DNA of 64,000 nucleotides from an uncultured Bacteroidota bacterium (GTDB lineage Bacteria > Bacteroidota > Bacteroidia > B-17B0 > Aurantibacillaceae). Both the position numbers and the translations under genes were made by a program. Below, piece by piece: positions 1-9,100 of this stretch; positions within the stretch are counted from its first letter, which is position 1, and each line of letters starts with the position of its first letter. The notes below the pieces were generated by a model. That model had not been told where the DNA came from. It worked only from the letters and a program-made list of their open reading frames with translations, and did no database searches. Location: positions 434,001 to 498,000 of the forward strand of contig CALMVZ010000010.1 of NCBI GenBank assembly GCA_937873155.1, given 5' to 3'.

Positions 1-2
1 TA

Positions 3-1055
3 GGTCATCACCGCGCTTTCCGTCCTGCTTTAGGAGGATTCTATACGTTCATGGTGAGTTTCATTGAGATATTGTCTGTGTTAGCGTTTATAGGAACGAT
101 TGCATTCTTATCACGCCGTAATTTATTAAAAGTCCCGCGCCTTGTAAAAAGCGAATTGAATGGCTGGCCAAAATTAGATGCGAATTTTATTTTATTGGGA
201 GAATTAACTTTGATCTGTTTCATCTTCATGATGAACGGTGCTGATGAAGTTCTGTATTCAAGAGGAGCATCTCATGCTAAGAATTTAGGTGATGGATCTT
301 TAGGGTTAACGATCTCTTCTCATTTAGGCCCGGTCTTATTCGGAGGGATGTCAGATGGCGCGCTTCATGTAATCGAGCGTATCGGATGGTGGGGGCATAT
401 TGTAATGGTATTTGGTTTCCTGAACTACTTACCATTCTCAAAGCACATTCATATCCTATTAGCATTTCCGAATACGTATTTCTCGAATCTTAAACCAAAA
501 GGTGAATTCAGGAATTTATTTGAAGTAACTGATGTTGTTAAACCGAATTTCGATCCATCGTATCAACCTGTGCTAGATCCGAATGCTCCTGTAAAGTTTG
601 GGGCGAAAGATGCAACCGATCTTACCTGGAAACAATTATTGGATGCATACACTTGTACAGAGTGCGGAAGATGCACTTCGGCTTGTCCGCAGAATATAAC
701 AGGAAAGAAATTGTCACCGCGTAAGATCATGATGGATACGCGTGACAGGATAGAAGATATCGGAAAGAACATTGATAAGAACGATGGAAAGTTTGTGGAT
801 GACGGCAAATCTCTATTAGGGGATTATATCACAGCAGAAGAGATCTGGGCATGTAACACTTGTAATGCTTGTGTTCAGGAATGTCCTGTGAATATCGATC
901 CTTTAGGAATTATCATGGACCTCCGTCAGCAATTAGTATTGGAACAAAGTGCTGCACCGGCTGCATTAAATAATATGTTTGGGAATATAGAGAATAACGG
1001 AGCCCCTTGGCAATTCTCTCCTAACGACCGTGCAAATTGGATAAACGAAAATTAG
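3..1055 (+). CDS. HdrC-like 4Fe-4S dicluster membrane protein, 5' partial
   Basis: The reading frame is open to the left edge, so the gene starts outside the window; the ATG at 51 is internal (the residues before it, ending GGFYTF, read as part of the family's membrane region). The visible 350 residues begin with hydrophobic membrane segments followed by a cytosolic ferredoxin domain. Two complete 4Fe-4S motifs are seen: CTECGRCTSACP at 654-689 and CNTCNACVQECP at 852-887. This is the arrangement of HdrC-like/GlpC-like Fe-S oxidoreductase subunits that take electrons from or give them to the quinone pool. A CCG-domain HdrB-like partner lies one gene downstream (1510), so the two probably form one complex. 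The electron donor is not evident. Confidence 0.85.
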   Translation, partial: GHHRAFRPALGGFYTFMVSFIEILSVLAFIGTIAFLSRRNLLKVPRLVKSELNGWPKLDANFILLGELTLICFIFMMNGADEVLYSRGASHAKNLGDGSLGLTISSHLGPVLFGGMSDGALHVIERIGWWGHIVMVFGFLNYLPFSKHIHILLAFPNTYFSNLKPKGEFRNLFEVTDVVKPNFDPSYQPVLDPNAPVKFGAKDATDLTWKQLLDAYTCTECGRCTSACPQNITGKKLSPRKIMMDTRDRIEDIGKNIDKNDGKFVDDGKSLLGDYITAEEIWACNTCNACVQECPVNIDPLGIIMDLRQQLVLEQSAAPAALNNMFGNIENNGAPWQFSPNDRANWINEN

Positions 1056-1056
1056 T

Positions 1057-1476
1057 ATGACAAAGAATTTGATTGAAATAGAAGAGAACGGAAAAAAGTT
1101 GAGTCCTGTATTGCCGGAGAATATCAAGAATTATTTGATTGATATCGATGGAACCATCTGTGATGATATTCCTAACGAAGAACCAGAAAGAATGGTTACA
1201 GCTAAATTGTATCCGGATGCTTTGGTGACCTTGAATAAATGGTTCGATGAAGGGCATATCATTACTTTTTTTACTTCAAGAACAGAAGAGCACAGAAAAG
1301 TAACAGAAGAGTGGTTAAAAGTGAATGGGTTTAAGTATCACGGATTATTAATGGGAAAGCCACGTGGAGGAAATTACCATTGGATAGATAATCATATGGT
1401 AAGAGCAACGCGTTTTACCGGAAAATTTACGGATCTGATTGAGAAAGAAACAACGATACAGGTATTCGAAAATTAA
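1057..1476 (+). CDS. Small HAD-like phosphatase
   Basis: 139 residues. It has a HAD-superfamily catalytic motif DIDGT (residues about 29-33, nucleophile Asp and acid/base Asp), a motif II Ser in FFTSR, a conserved Lys region (MGKPRGG) and WIDNH in the motif IV position. The protein is short, with no large cap domain, so it probably acts on a small or exposed phosphorylated substrate; the substrate cannot be told. Homologues in Bacteroidota are sometimes labelled phosphoheptose isomerase, which these motifs do not support. It starts one base after the stop of the Fe-S subunit and precedes the HdrB-like gene, so it is co-transcribed with an electron-transfer complex. Confidence 0.75.
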   Translation: MTKNLIEIEENGKKLSPVLPENIKNYLIDIDGTICDDIPNEEPERMVTAKLYPDALVTLNKWFDEGHIITFFTSRTEEHRKVTEEWLKVNGFKYHGLLMGKPRGGNYHWIDNHMVRATRFTGKFTDLIEKETTIQVFEN

Positions 1477-1480
1477 ATTT

Positions 1481-1504
1481 GGCGTCTTTGCGCCTTTGCG
1501 AGAA
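1481..1504 (+). repeat. Dispersed GCGTCTTTGCG-type intergenic repeat, copy 1
   Basis: The leader of the next gene reads GGCGTCTTTGCG followed by CCTTTGCGAGAAA, ending five bases before the ATG at 1510. A near-identical sequence occurs at 25621-25644. I recall similar strings between genes in many Bacteroidota genomes. The function is unknown; here it would form the whole ribosome-binding region of the downstream gene. Confidence 0.55.
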
Positions 1505-1509
1505 ACAAA

Positions 1510-2304
1510 ATGACTGAAAAAAAGATAATAGTCCCTACAATGGCAGAGATGATCGCAAAAGGCGAGACTCCTGAGATCTTATTTTGGGTGGGTTGCTCTG
1601 GTAGTTTTGACGATCGCGCTAAAAAGATCACAAAAGCTATTGTTCGTATTTTAAATCACGTTGGAGTTAAATTTGCGGTACTTGGTACTGAAGAAAGTTG
1701 TACCGGTGATCCGGCAAAACGCGCAGGAAACGAATTCTTATTCCAAATGCAGGCTTTTCAGAATATAACTGTGCTGAATGGTTATGCAGTGAAGAAGATC
1801 GTTACCGGTTGTCCGCATTGCTTTAATACGATCAGGAATGAATATCCTGAATTAGGAGGAAAGTATGAGGTTGTTCATCATACACAATTAGTGCAGGAAT
1901 TAATTAATTCAGGAAAGTTAAAAGTTCAGGGTGGTGAATTCAAAGGAAAGAAAATAGTTTATCACGATCCATGTTATTTAGGGCGTGCTAATGATGTTTA
2001 TGAAGCTCCCCGTAATGTAATTCAAAAATTAGATGTGGAGTTAGCCGAAATGAAACGCAGCCGTGCAAACGGATTATGTTGCGGTGCAGGTGGAGCCCAA
2101 ATGTTCAAGGAGGCAGAAAAAGGAAATAAAGAAGTGAATAACGAAAGAGCAGAGGAGGCTTTAGCTTTGAATCCTGATGTTATCGCGGTAGGTTGTCCGT
2201 TCTGTAATACAATGATGACAGATGGTGTAAAGCACTTCAATAAAGAAGGAAAAACAAAAGTATTGGATGTAGCTGAACTGATCGCTTCGGCAAATGATCT
2301 TTAA
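1510..2304 (+). CDS. HdrB-like (Fe-S)-binding protein with two CCG domains
   Basis: 264 residues, soluble. It carries two cysteine-rich CCG-type modules. The first includes GCSGSF, ESCTGDPAKR and the CPHC of GCPHCF. The second includes YHDPCYLGR, NGLCCGAGG and GCPFCNTM. This is the fold of heterodisulfide reductase subunit B, LutA/GlpC C-terminal halves and related quinone-linked oxidoreductases, which bind a non-cubane cluster through CCG cysteines. Together with the dicluster membrane subunit at 3-1055 it makes an HdrBC-like pair. The natural substrate is not deducible. The ATG at 1510 is preceded by a dispersed intergenic repeat and not by a clear Shine-Dalgarno sequence. Confidence 0.85.
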   Translation: MTEKKIIVPTMAEMIAKGETPEILFWVGCSGSFDDRAKKITKAIVRILNHVGVKFAVLGTEESCTGDPAKRAGNEFLFQMQAFQNITVLNGYAVKKIVTGCPHCFNTIRNEYPELGGKYEVVHHTQLVQELINSGKLKVQGGEFKGKKIVYHDPCYLGRANDVYEAPRNVIQKLDVELAEMKRSRANGLCCGAGGAQMFKEAEKGNKEVNNERAEEALALNPDVIAVGCPFCNTMMTDGVKHFNKEGKTKVLDVAELIASANDL

Positions 2305-2307
2305 ACG

Positions 2308-3336
2308 ATGAAAAAAATTGGTTTTATAGTCTTTATACTTTCTCTCAGTATAATTTCATGTTCTCCAAAAGAGAAAGTTGAAGAAACTGTTCCTGTAAAG
2401 TATGATTCTCTATTGGCGAAGATCAGTTCTCCTGAACTGAAAGCTATTAACGAATTATTAAAAGCGGATCCTAATAATGATTCATTATACAACGAACGTG
2501 CAGGGATTTATATACAGTTAAAACAACTGCAAGAAGCAATGGGCGATGCCAGCCGTGCATTAAAGCTGGATAGTACAAAAGCTAAATATTATGTTACCCT
2601 GGCGGATGTTTATTTTGCTTCTAATAAAACGCGTTTATCGAAAGAAACCCTTGAAGCTACAGTAAAGAAATTCCCGAATAATACGGAAGCGCTTTTAAAA
2701 CTGGCAGAGTTATTTTATCTCGTGCGTCAATATGAGAATGCTATAACACATATCAACAAAGCTTTAAAGATCGATGAGAATATCGCGAATGCTTATTTCT
2801 TAAAAGGATGTGTATTTAAGGAAATGGGAGATACCAACAAAGCGATCTCAAGTATGCAAACAGCTATTGAACAGGATAATAAATTCTTTGACGCCTTCTA
2901 TGATGTCGGCCTGTTGTATGCATCACGTAAAAACCCTTTGGCTTTCGAGTATTTTAACAATGCGCTGAGATTAAGGCCAAGCAGTGAAAGTGCGGTCTTC
3001 GCAAAAGCAAAACTGTTGCAGGATCTAAATAGGATCGATGAGAGCCTGGCTTTGTATGAGGAGATCTTACGGAATAATAAAAACAATGTGAATGTGCTTT
3101 ATAACCTGGGTGCTATCAATTTCACCAGGAAAAGGGATGTAAACGTGGCGATCGATTATTTTTCAAAAGCAATTGCGGTGGACCCTAAATACACAGAAGC
3201 TTATTTAGCGCGTGGTGCATGTTTCGAAAGTTTAAAAGACTATAAGAATGCTAAAGCAGATTACGAAATGTGTTTAAAGATCACGCCGAATTATGGCCCT
3301 GCTATTGCTTCTTTAAATTCAATGGAGAAAAAATAA
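2308..3336 (+). CDS. TPR-repeat lipoprotein
   Basis: 342 residues. An N-terminal lipoprotein signal peptide (MKKIGFIVFILSLSIISC, lipobox IISC with Cys at about residue 18) is followed by at least seven tetratricopeptide repeats across residues 50-340, recognisable by spaced A..Y...G....A...... patterns such as ANAYFLKGCVFKEMGDTNKAISS and TEAYLARGACFESLKDYKNAKAD. TPR lipoproteins act as protein-interaction scaffolds in the envelope; no enzymatic domain is present. The gene starts three bases after the upstream stop and is probably in the same operon. It ends directly against the convergent gene at 3337, with no spacer and no visible terminator between them. Confidence 0.85.
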   Translation: MKKIGFIVFILSLSIISCSPKEKVEETVPVKYDSLLAKISSPELKAINELLKADPNNDSLYNERAGIYIQLKQLQEAMGDASRALKLDSTKAKYYVTLADVYFASNKTRLSKETLEATVKKFPNNTEALLKLAELFYLVRQYENAITHINKALKIDENIANAYFLKGCVFKEMGDTNKAISSMQTAIEQDNKFFDAFYDVGLLYASRKNPLAFEYFNNALRLRPSSESAVFAKAKLLQDLNRIDESLALYEEILRNNKNNVNVLYNLGAINFTRKRDVNVAIDYFSKAIAVDPKYTEAYLARGACFESLKDYKNAKADYEMCLKITPNYGPAIASLNSMEKK

Positions 3337-4944
3337 TTACTGTTTAATTATTTTCTTTACCAGTGTGTTATTTCCTGTTCTTACCTGTATAAAATATATT
3401 CCTGCCGCTAAACCTTTGAGGTCGATCTTACTTTTTTCAGAGTCAAAAGAATAGTCCTTAACTAAAATCCCTAATGAATTGAAAAGAGAGATCTCCGAAT
3501 GTTGATTTGTGATAATAATTAAATAATTCTCGGTTGGATTTGGATAAATTAAGAATTGATTATCATTTTGTAATTCTGAAATAGCAGTAGTTGATACCGA
3601 AGCGACTACCATTGTGTCCAATTGTAATTGCCAGCCGGGATTTGTGCAGCAGCCTGAATAAGCGCCTCTGTAGATCCAGTTATATAATGTGTTATTAAAG
3701 TCTTTGTCCCAATTAGTATAAGGCATAAACACAGAACCTGGAGTTAACGTTCCCGTCAATTGTCCGCTTTTGGGATATAGATTCAGTGTTGCAATATTTG
3801 TTGTCGGAGAGATGACATGAACGCCTGCGTTTGCATAAGTATCAGTTATATTATCAACCATATTGGCAAAGTTGGTAATAGGAGAAGGTGCAAATACGGC
3901 GTTACTATAACAATGTTGGGTGTAACTTGTGTTAGCATTAAAGAGGCGCATTCCACCGGAAGAATTCACAGCCCACATGGTATTATGAAATACTTTTATA
4001 TTCTGAGGCTGGACTCCGTTTTGCGGTGTAATGTAAACCGCACGGTAACCTGCAGGATCAACATGGTTCACAAAAATGTTCTCGTACAGGATAATATTTC
4101 CGGTTCCCTGGAAAAGTGCTTCGGTTGGATTTTGATAAAAGAAATTGCCATAGATGTCATAATAGTCATTCAAACCGAAACCTGTCAACGGAAATCCGCC
4201 CACCAAAAGATTAGGGCGTGCATTTCCTCCGGTCGCAGCGTTCAGTTCTTTACAAAAAACATTATTCCTGATTATTGTTTTTCCATTAATAGCCGTTCCG
4301 GTGAATTTACTGCGTACAGTATCTGACTGGTGTTTTATCTCAATATTATAACCAATAGTATTTGAAATGAAATTATTTTCGATGATCCCATTCACGAAAG
4401 GACGGTCGCCATTCGAATTCCCTAAATACATTCCTGTTCCTGCTCCGATAATTCTGTTCTTGCGTATGATCCAATCCCAGGCGTGACATTTTGTACTGAT
4501 TCCAACTATTTGCTGATTGTTACCGTAATTAATGATGTTCAGATATTCAATTGTAATATGATGAGCAAAATTTCCATAGGTACCTTCGCCTTTCACTGCA
4601 TCCACAGGCTGATTCAACCCGTTCAATTGTAATTTTTTAATGACGATGTAAGAACATTTAGTTATGCTAACCGTATTGCAACACGATTGCGCATTGAAAA
4701 TTGTGGAGTACAAATTAGGACTTCCCATTATGACAATAGGGGCAAGTGCGGTACCATTGAGGTTATTTAGTGTTAAGTTATTCGTGTAAGTTCCCGCTGC
4801 TAAATACAAAGTGTCACCTGCAACTAATGAACTTATAAATGTGGTATAATTGGAGGGATTCGCATTAATAAAATTAGCAGTGCCGGTTTTCGTACCCAAT
4901 AAAAAGATACCGAGCGAAAAGAAAAGTACTTTTAATTTTTTCAT
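3337..4944 (-). CDS. Secreted right-handed beta-helix protein with T9SS type A sorting domain
   Basis: 535 residues. It has a signal peptide at 1-23 (MKKLKVLFFSLGIFLLGTKTGTA), then a parallel beta-helix region at about 40-400. Repeated NNV/NNF turns (IIRKNRIIGAG, IIENNFISN, TIIRNNVF, IYGNFFYQN, NIILYENIFVN) resemble pectate-lyase/PbH1 repeats. The last 80 residues are a type A T9SS sorting domain (FLIYPNPTENYLIIIT ... KGLAAGIYFIQV ... KKIIKQ). It is therefore exported by Sec, carried across the outer membrane by T9SS and left on the surface or released. Polysaccharide binding or cleavage is plausible from the fold, but no catalytic residues can be assigned. The start lies 11 bases after the stop of the upstream peptidase gene. 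Confidence 0.85.
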   Translation of the reverse strand: MKKLKVLFFSLGIFLLGTKTGTANFINANPSNYTTFISSLVAGDTLYLAAGTYTNNLTLNNLNGTALAPIVIMGSPNLYSTIFNAQSCCNTVSITKCSYIVIKKLQLNGLNQPVDAVKGEGTYGNFAHHITIEYLNIINYGNNQQIVGISTKCHAWDWIIRKNRIIGAGTGMYLGNSNGDRPFVNGIIENNFISNTIGYNIEIKHQSDTVRSKFTGTAINGKTIIRNNVFCKELNAATGGNARPNLLVGGFPLTGFGLNDYYDIYGNFFYQNPTEALFQGTGNIILYENIFVNHVDPAGYRAVYITPQNGVQPQNIKVFHNTMWAVNSSGGMRLFNANTSYTQHCYSNAVFAPSPITNFANMVDNITDTYANAGVHVISPTTNIATLNLYPKSGQLTGTLTPGSVFMPYTNWDKDFNNTLYNWIYRGAYSGCCTNPGWQLQLDTMVVASVSTTAISELQNDNQFLIYPNPTENYLIIITNQHSEISLFNSLGILVKDYSFDSEKSKIDLKGLAAGIYFIQVRTGNNTLVKKIIKQ

Positions 4945-4955
4945 ACGTTTGGTTT

Positions 4956-5903
4956 CTATAATTCTTTCATTAAAGTTCTGTAAAGCGTCAACATACTTTC
5001 AATGTCTTTTTTATGAACCTTTTCATTTGGAGAATGTACAAATTGTTCAGCTGCACCGATAAAACACCAGTCCCAGGGATATTCTGCCATTTGTAATTCT
5101 TTGGCATCGCTTCCGCCGGAACCTTCTACTTCTAACTGATAAAGTAATTTGTTTTTCGAGGCAGTTTTAATGATCTTATCCACGAAACTTCTTCTTGGCA
5201 CCAAACTGTCACGCATAGAAATAACGGCACCTTTGGCAGGATGAACGCCATCTGATATCCATGAAATATCTGAGATCAGTGCCTGTGAGATCTTATATTT
5301 TTCAGCTAAATATTTTTGAAGATAAGACACACTTCCGCCGCCATGTTCTTCCCAGCAACTGAAAACTATTGCGCCATCTTTTAATGTCTCTGCTAATTTT
5401 AGAGCATTGTAAACCCCGAGACGGTTATCCATGTAACAACATTGAACATAGTCTTTATCTTCCCGCCAATATGGTTTAAAAGTTAATTCAGTTCCGGTTT
5501 CCAGGTCACGTTTATAAGTGTATTCTAATTTCGGGTAACCATTCTTGTCCTTAGTCACTTTTAATTTCACTTCTGCTTTACCTTTTCTGTCTTTTCCTAC
5601 AAGATCAATTCCGCTATCTGTAACAGGTCCTCCGATCTTCACTAGTTGTTTTCCATAACGTACGGTAAAACCAATGCTGTCCAGGTGCGCAAATACCGCG
5701 GTGCGTGGTTTCCCGAAAATTAAAATAATGCAATCCTGCAAACCTTCTCCATGGATGATCTTTGGTTCATGTTTCCAGTTCTTTCTGTTTTTTTTGATGT
5801 ATTCAAGTACGAATTCTTTCATCGGTCCTTCGTTTCCTGAAGGAGCATGAATAGCGCACATAGTTTTTAAAAGTTGAAATTCTGAAGCAGTTTTTTTGGC
5901 CAT
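4956..5903 (-). CDS. M20/M42-type metallopeptidase
   Basis: 315 residues, no signal peptide, so cytoplasmic. Conserved metal-ligand motifs of the clan MH aminopeptidases are visible: AHLDSIGF (His and Asp, residues about 72-79), MDNRLGVY (bridging Asp), CWEEHGGG (catalytic/ligand Glu pair), SDISW (Asp) and VHSPNEKV (final His). The insert between the first and second motifs (GKDRKGKAEVKLKV) fits the M42 small domain. The likely role is removal of N-terminal residues from peptides. Its specificity is not visible. It is transcribed divergently from the large secreted protein at 6133. Confidence 0.75.
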   Translation of the reverse strand: MAKKTASEFQLLKTMCAIHAPSGNEGPMKEFVLEYIKKNRKNWKHEPKIIHGEGLQDCIILIFGKPRTAVFAHLDSIGFTVRYGKQLVKIGGPVTDSGIDLVGKDRKGKAEVKLKVTKDKNGYPKLEYTYKRDLETGTELTFKPYWREDKDYVQCCYMDNRLGVYNALKLAETLKDGAIVFSCWEEHGGGSVSYLQKYLAEKYKISQALISDISWISDGVHPAKGAVISMRDSLVPRRSFVDKIIKTASKNKLLYQLEVEGSGGSDAKELQMAEYPWDWCFIGAAEQFVHSPNEKVHKKDIESMLTLYRTLMKEL

Positions 5904-6083
5904 AAAAGTATTGTTGATGCGAAGATAACCCCAATTGTGCCAGAATACCGAAAAGCCTCAAAAAATCGCTAAAAAGGATTTAGTTTGTTCACTCATTTGG
6001 GGCATTTGGTAAAACCACCCTTATTTTGAGTAGAACTGCCCTTATTATTAGGGGTTAAAAAGCCCAAATTAGCTTGATTATCA

Positions 6084-6091
6084 TATCTTTG
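6084..6091 (+). promoter_or_regulatory. -7 box of Bacteroidota promoter for the first large secreted protein
   Basis: TATCTTTG matches the Bacteroidota sigma-70 -7 consensus TAnnTTTG and lies 41 bp upstream of the ATG at 6133, in a 229-bp divergent intergenic region. No good -33 TTTG is visible at 19-21 bp, so the call rests on the -7 element alone. Confidence 0.5.
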
Positions 6092-6132
6092 AAAAGAGCT
6101 AACACTAATATTCAAACTACAACATACATCCC

Positions 6133-9100
6133 ATGGGAAATTCAATCAAAACCTTACTTATTTGCGCAGGTTTATTCAGCGTAACTTTTTTGAACTCGCA
6201 GGTAGCAAGACAAGCCAATCAATGGAGCGGAGTTCCGTGTTCAGATTGTTCAGGTAATGCCGGAAATAATTCAGGTAATAAAAGTGACAACGCAAAAGGC
6301 TCGCCGAATACTGTTCAGAATGGTAACGGTACTATCGCAACTTCGTATACTGTTACGCAATGTGGATTAGGGTTTACAACTGCTTCCGTGCGTTTGAATC
6401 AACGGGCATTTACAGGTATGACAGTTCAAAAAGGCGTTTTACAGCCAGCAGCTATGCTTGTAAGTGGTATTCCTCCTTGTTTCCAGGTTGTGAAAGCTTT
6501 CTTATATGTCGGAGGTTCCGGTAATGGTGTAGCAATAAATGCAACGATTGTTAATCCTGCTTTAGCGTCTAACACATATCCAATGACAATGATCGGTACC
6601 CATACTGATAAGTGTTGGGGATATTCAGGAACTTATAATTACCGTGCAGATGTTACTTCTTGTATCACAGGTAACGGAACTTATAACTTAAGTGGTATTC
6701 CTTGTCTGGGTACAACACCTAATGATATGGACGGGGCTACTTTAATTGTTATTTATGCCGATCCTTCTCAAACTTTTACAGGCCACATGGTTATTGGTGA
6801 CGGTTGCCGTGAAGTATCGGGCGGTACAATTACTAATAACATCACAGGATTCAATGTTTGCGGTGCTGTAACTGCAGGTTCTACTCAAAATTTCGTGATC
6901 GTTTCAGATCTTCAGGCGATTGCCGCTACACCAATCAATTTAAATTCAGCAACTGCTAATTATACTTATCCTGCTGCAAGTAATAAAGTATGGGATTACA
7001 TTCAACAACCCGGCGCTCCTGCTGTAGCAGGACAAACAAGCGCAACTTACGGATTCAGTAATGCAAGTGATTGTTATAATTTCGTTGCCGCAGGTATGTA
7101 CTATCGCACGGCCTGTCAGGTTTGTTCTTCTCCGGCCTTAACTATTACACCTGTTACTACTTCATCTTGTTCTGCAGGATCTGCAACAGCTAACGTTGTG
7201 GGAGGTACCGGACCGTATACTTATACATGGAGCCCTACAGGAGGAAATGCCCAATCAGTTTCTTCTGTGCCAACCGGTAATTACACTGTAACAGTAAAAG
7301 ATGCTACCGGATGTAACCAGGGAACTGCAACAATTGCGATCAATGCAGCATCCGGCCCGACTATCACTGCTAATGCAGGAACAGTTTGTGCAGGTTCATC
7401 TGCTAACTTAACTGCAAACGGTGCTTTAACTTATACTTGGTCTCCTAGCGCAAGTTTAAATACTGCAACAGGTCCAAACGTTATTGCAACACCTGCTGCA
7501 ACGCAAGTTTATTCTATTAGCGGAACAAATGGTGCAGGTTGTGTTTCAACAATTACAACACAGGTATTAGTAAATCCAATGCCTGTTCCAACTATCGGAA
7601 GCAATAGCCCCGTTTGTTTGAATAGTCCAATAAACTTAACATCAGGTGGAGGCACTTCCTTTGTATGGACGGGTCCGAACTCATTTAGTTCTACATTACA
7701 AAACCCGACTGTTCCTGCTGCTACAACAGCTAATGCAGGTGTATATAACGTAACAGTTACAGCTTTAGGTTGTTCAACTGCTACTAATATCACAGTTTCA
7801 GTTATTACGCCTACAACATCTGCAAGTAATACCGGTCCATATTGCGCCGGTTCAACTGTACAGTTGAATTGTCCTACCGCTGCTTCGTCTTACGCGTGGA
7901 CAGGACCATCATTCAGTTCCGGTTCACAAAATCCGACTATCGGATCTTCTACACCTGCAATGTCAGGAAACTATACAGTATTAGTTACTATCGGTACTTG
8001 TACTGCAACAGCTACAACTTCGGTTACTGTAAATGCTTTACCTACACCTGCTCCAAGTAATACAGGACCTTATTGTCCTGGTGCAACCATCCAATTGAAT
8101 GTTGGCGCATACTCTACTTATACATGGACAGGCCCGTCATTTACTTCAAACGTTCAGAATCCAACTATAGCTAATGCCCAGGTTGCTCATTCAGGTATGT
8201 ATGCTGTAACCGTTCAGGATGCGAATGGTTGTATCAATACTTCAAACACTAACGTATTGGTAAATCCAACCCCGGTGATCACAAACAATAATCCGGGAAC
8301 TTGTGTTAACCAAACTATAAATTTAACTTCAACAGGCGGTGGTACATATTTATGGACCGGCCCTATGAGCTTTAGTTCAACAGCTCAAAATCCAAGTATT
8401 CCTAATGCTGTGTTAGGTATGTCAGGCCCTTACAATTTACTGGTAACAAGTGCTGCAGGTTGTACAAACTCAGCAGTATCTAACGTTACAGTTTATCCTT
8501 TGCCAAATCCGAACATTACCAGTAACAGTCCTGTTTGTGTAGGAAATACATTGAATCTATTCGGAACAGGTGGCGCTACTTATGCATGGAGTGGGCCGGG
8601 ATATACAGGCCCGACACAAAATCCTACTATTAACAACGTTACTTCTTCTGCAAACGGAGTTTATACTTTATTGGTTTCTTCAGGAACTTGTACAGCAAGC
8701 ACAACTTTCACAGTAGTGATCAATCCGCTTCCTGTTTTCAATTTCTCAGGAACAAATGTATTGTGTAACGGACAAAGCAACGGAACTTCTACAGTGAACG
8801 TAACTGTCGGTACAGGTCCATTCAATTATAACTGGAGTACAATTCCAAGTCAGAACACACAAGTTGCAACTTCGTTACCCGCAGGAACATTCTCTTGTAC
8901 TGTAACTGACGCTAACAACTGTACCAGTATGGCTTCAACACAAATTACACAGCCAACTCAATTCTCTGTTTCTGTGGTGAGCAATACATTATCAGCTTGT
9001 GCTAATACACCGATCAACGTAAATGCAATTGGTGCCGGTGGAACCGGTCCTTATACTTATAATTGGGTGTCAGGTCCTGCTACAAGTGCGCTTGTTGCGA

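Noticed and set aside
3817-4326. 169-codon plus-strand frame opposite the beta-helix gene
   Set aside because: It is an antisense shadow with no domain, no promoter and unusual composition. The minus-strand protein has a signal peptide and a T9SS tail.
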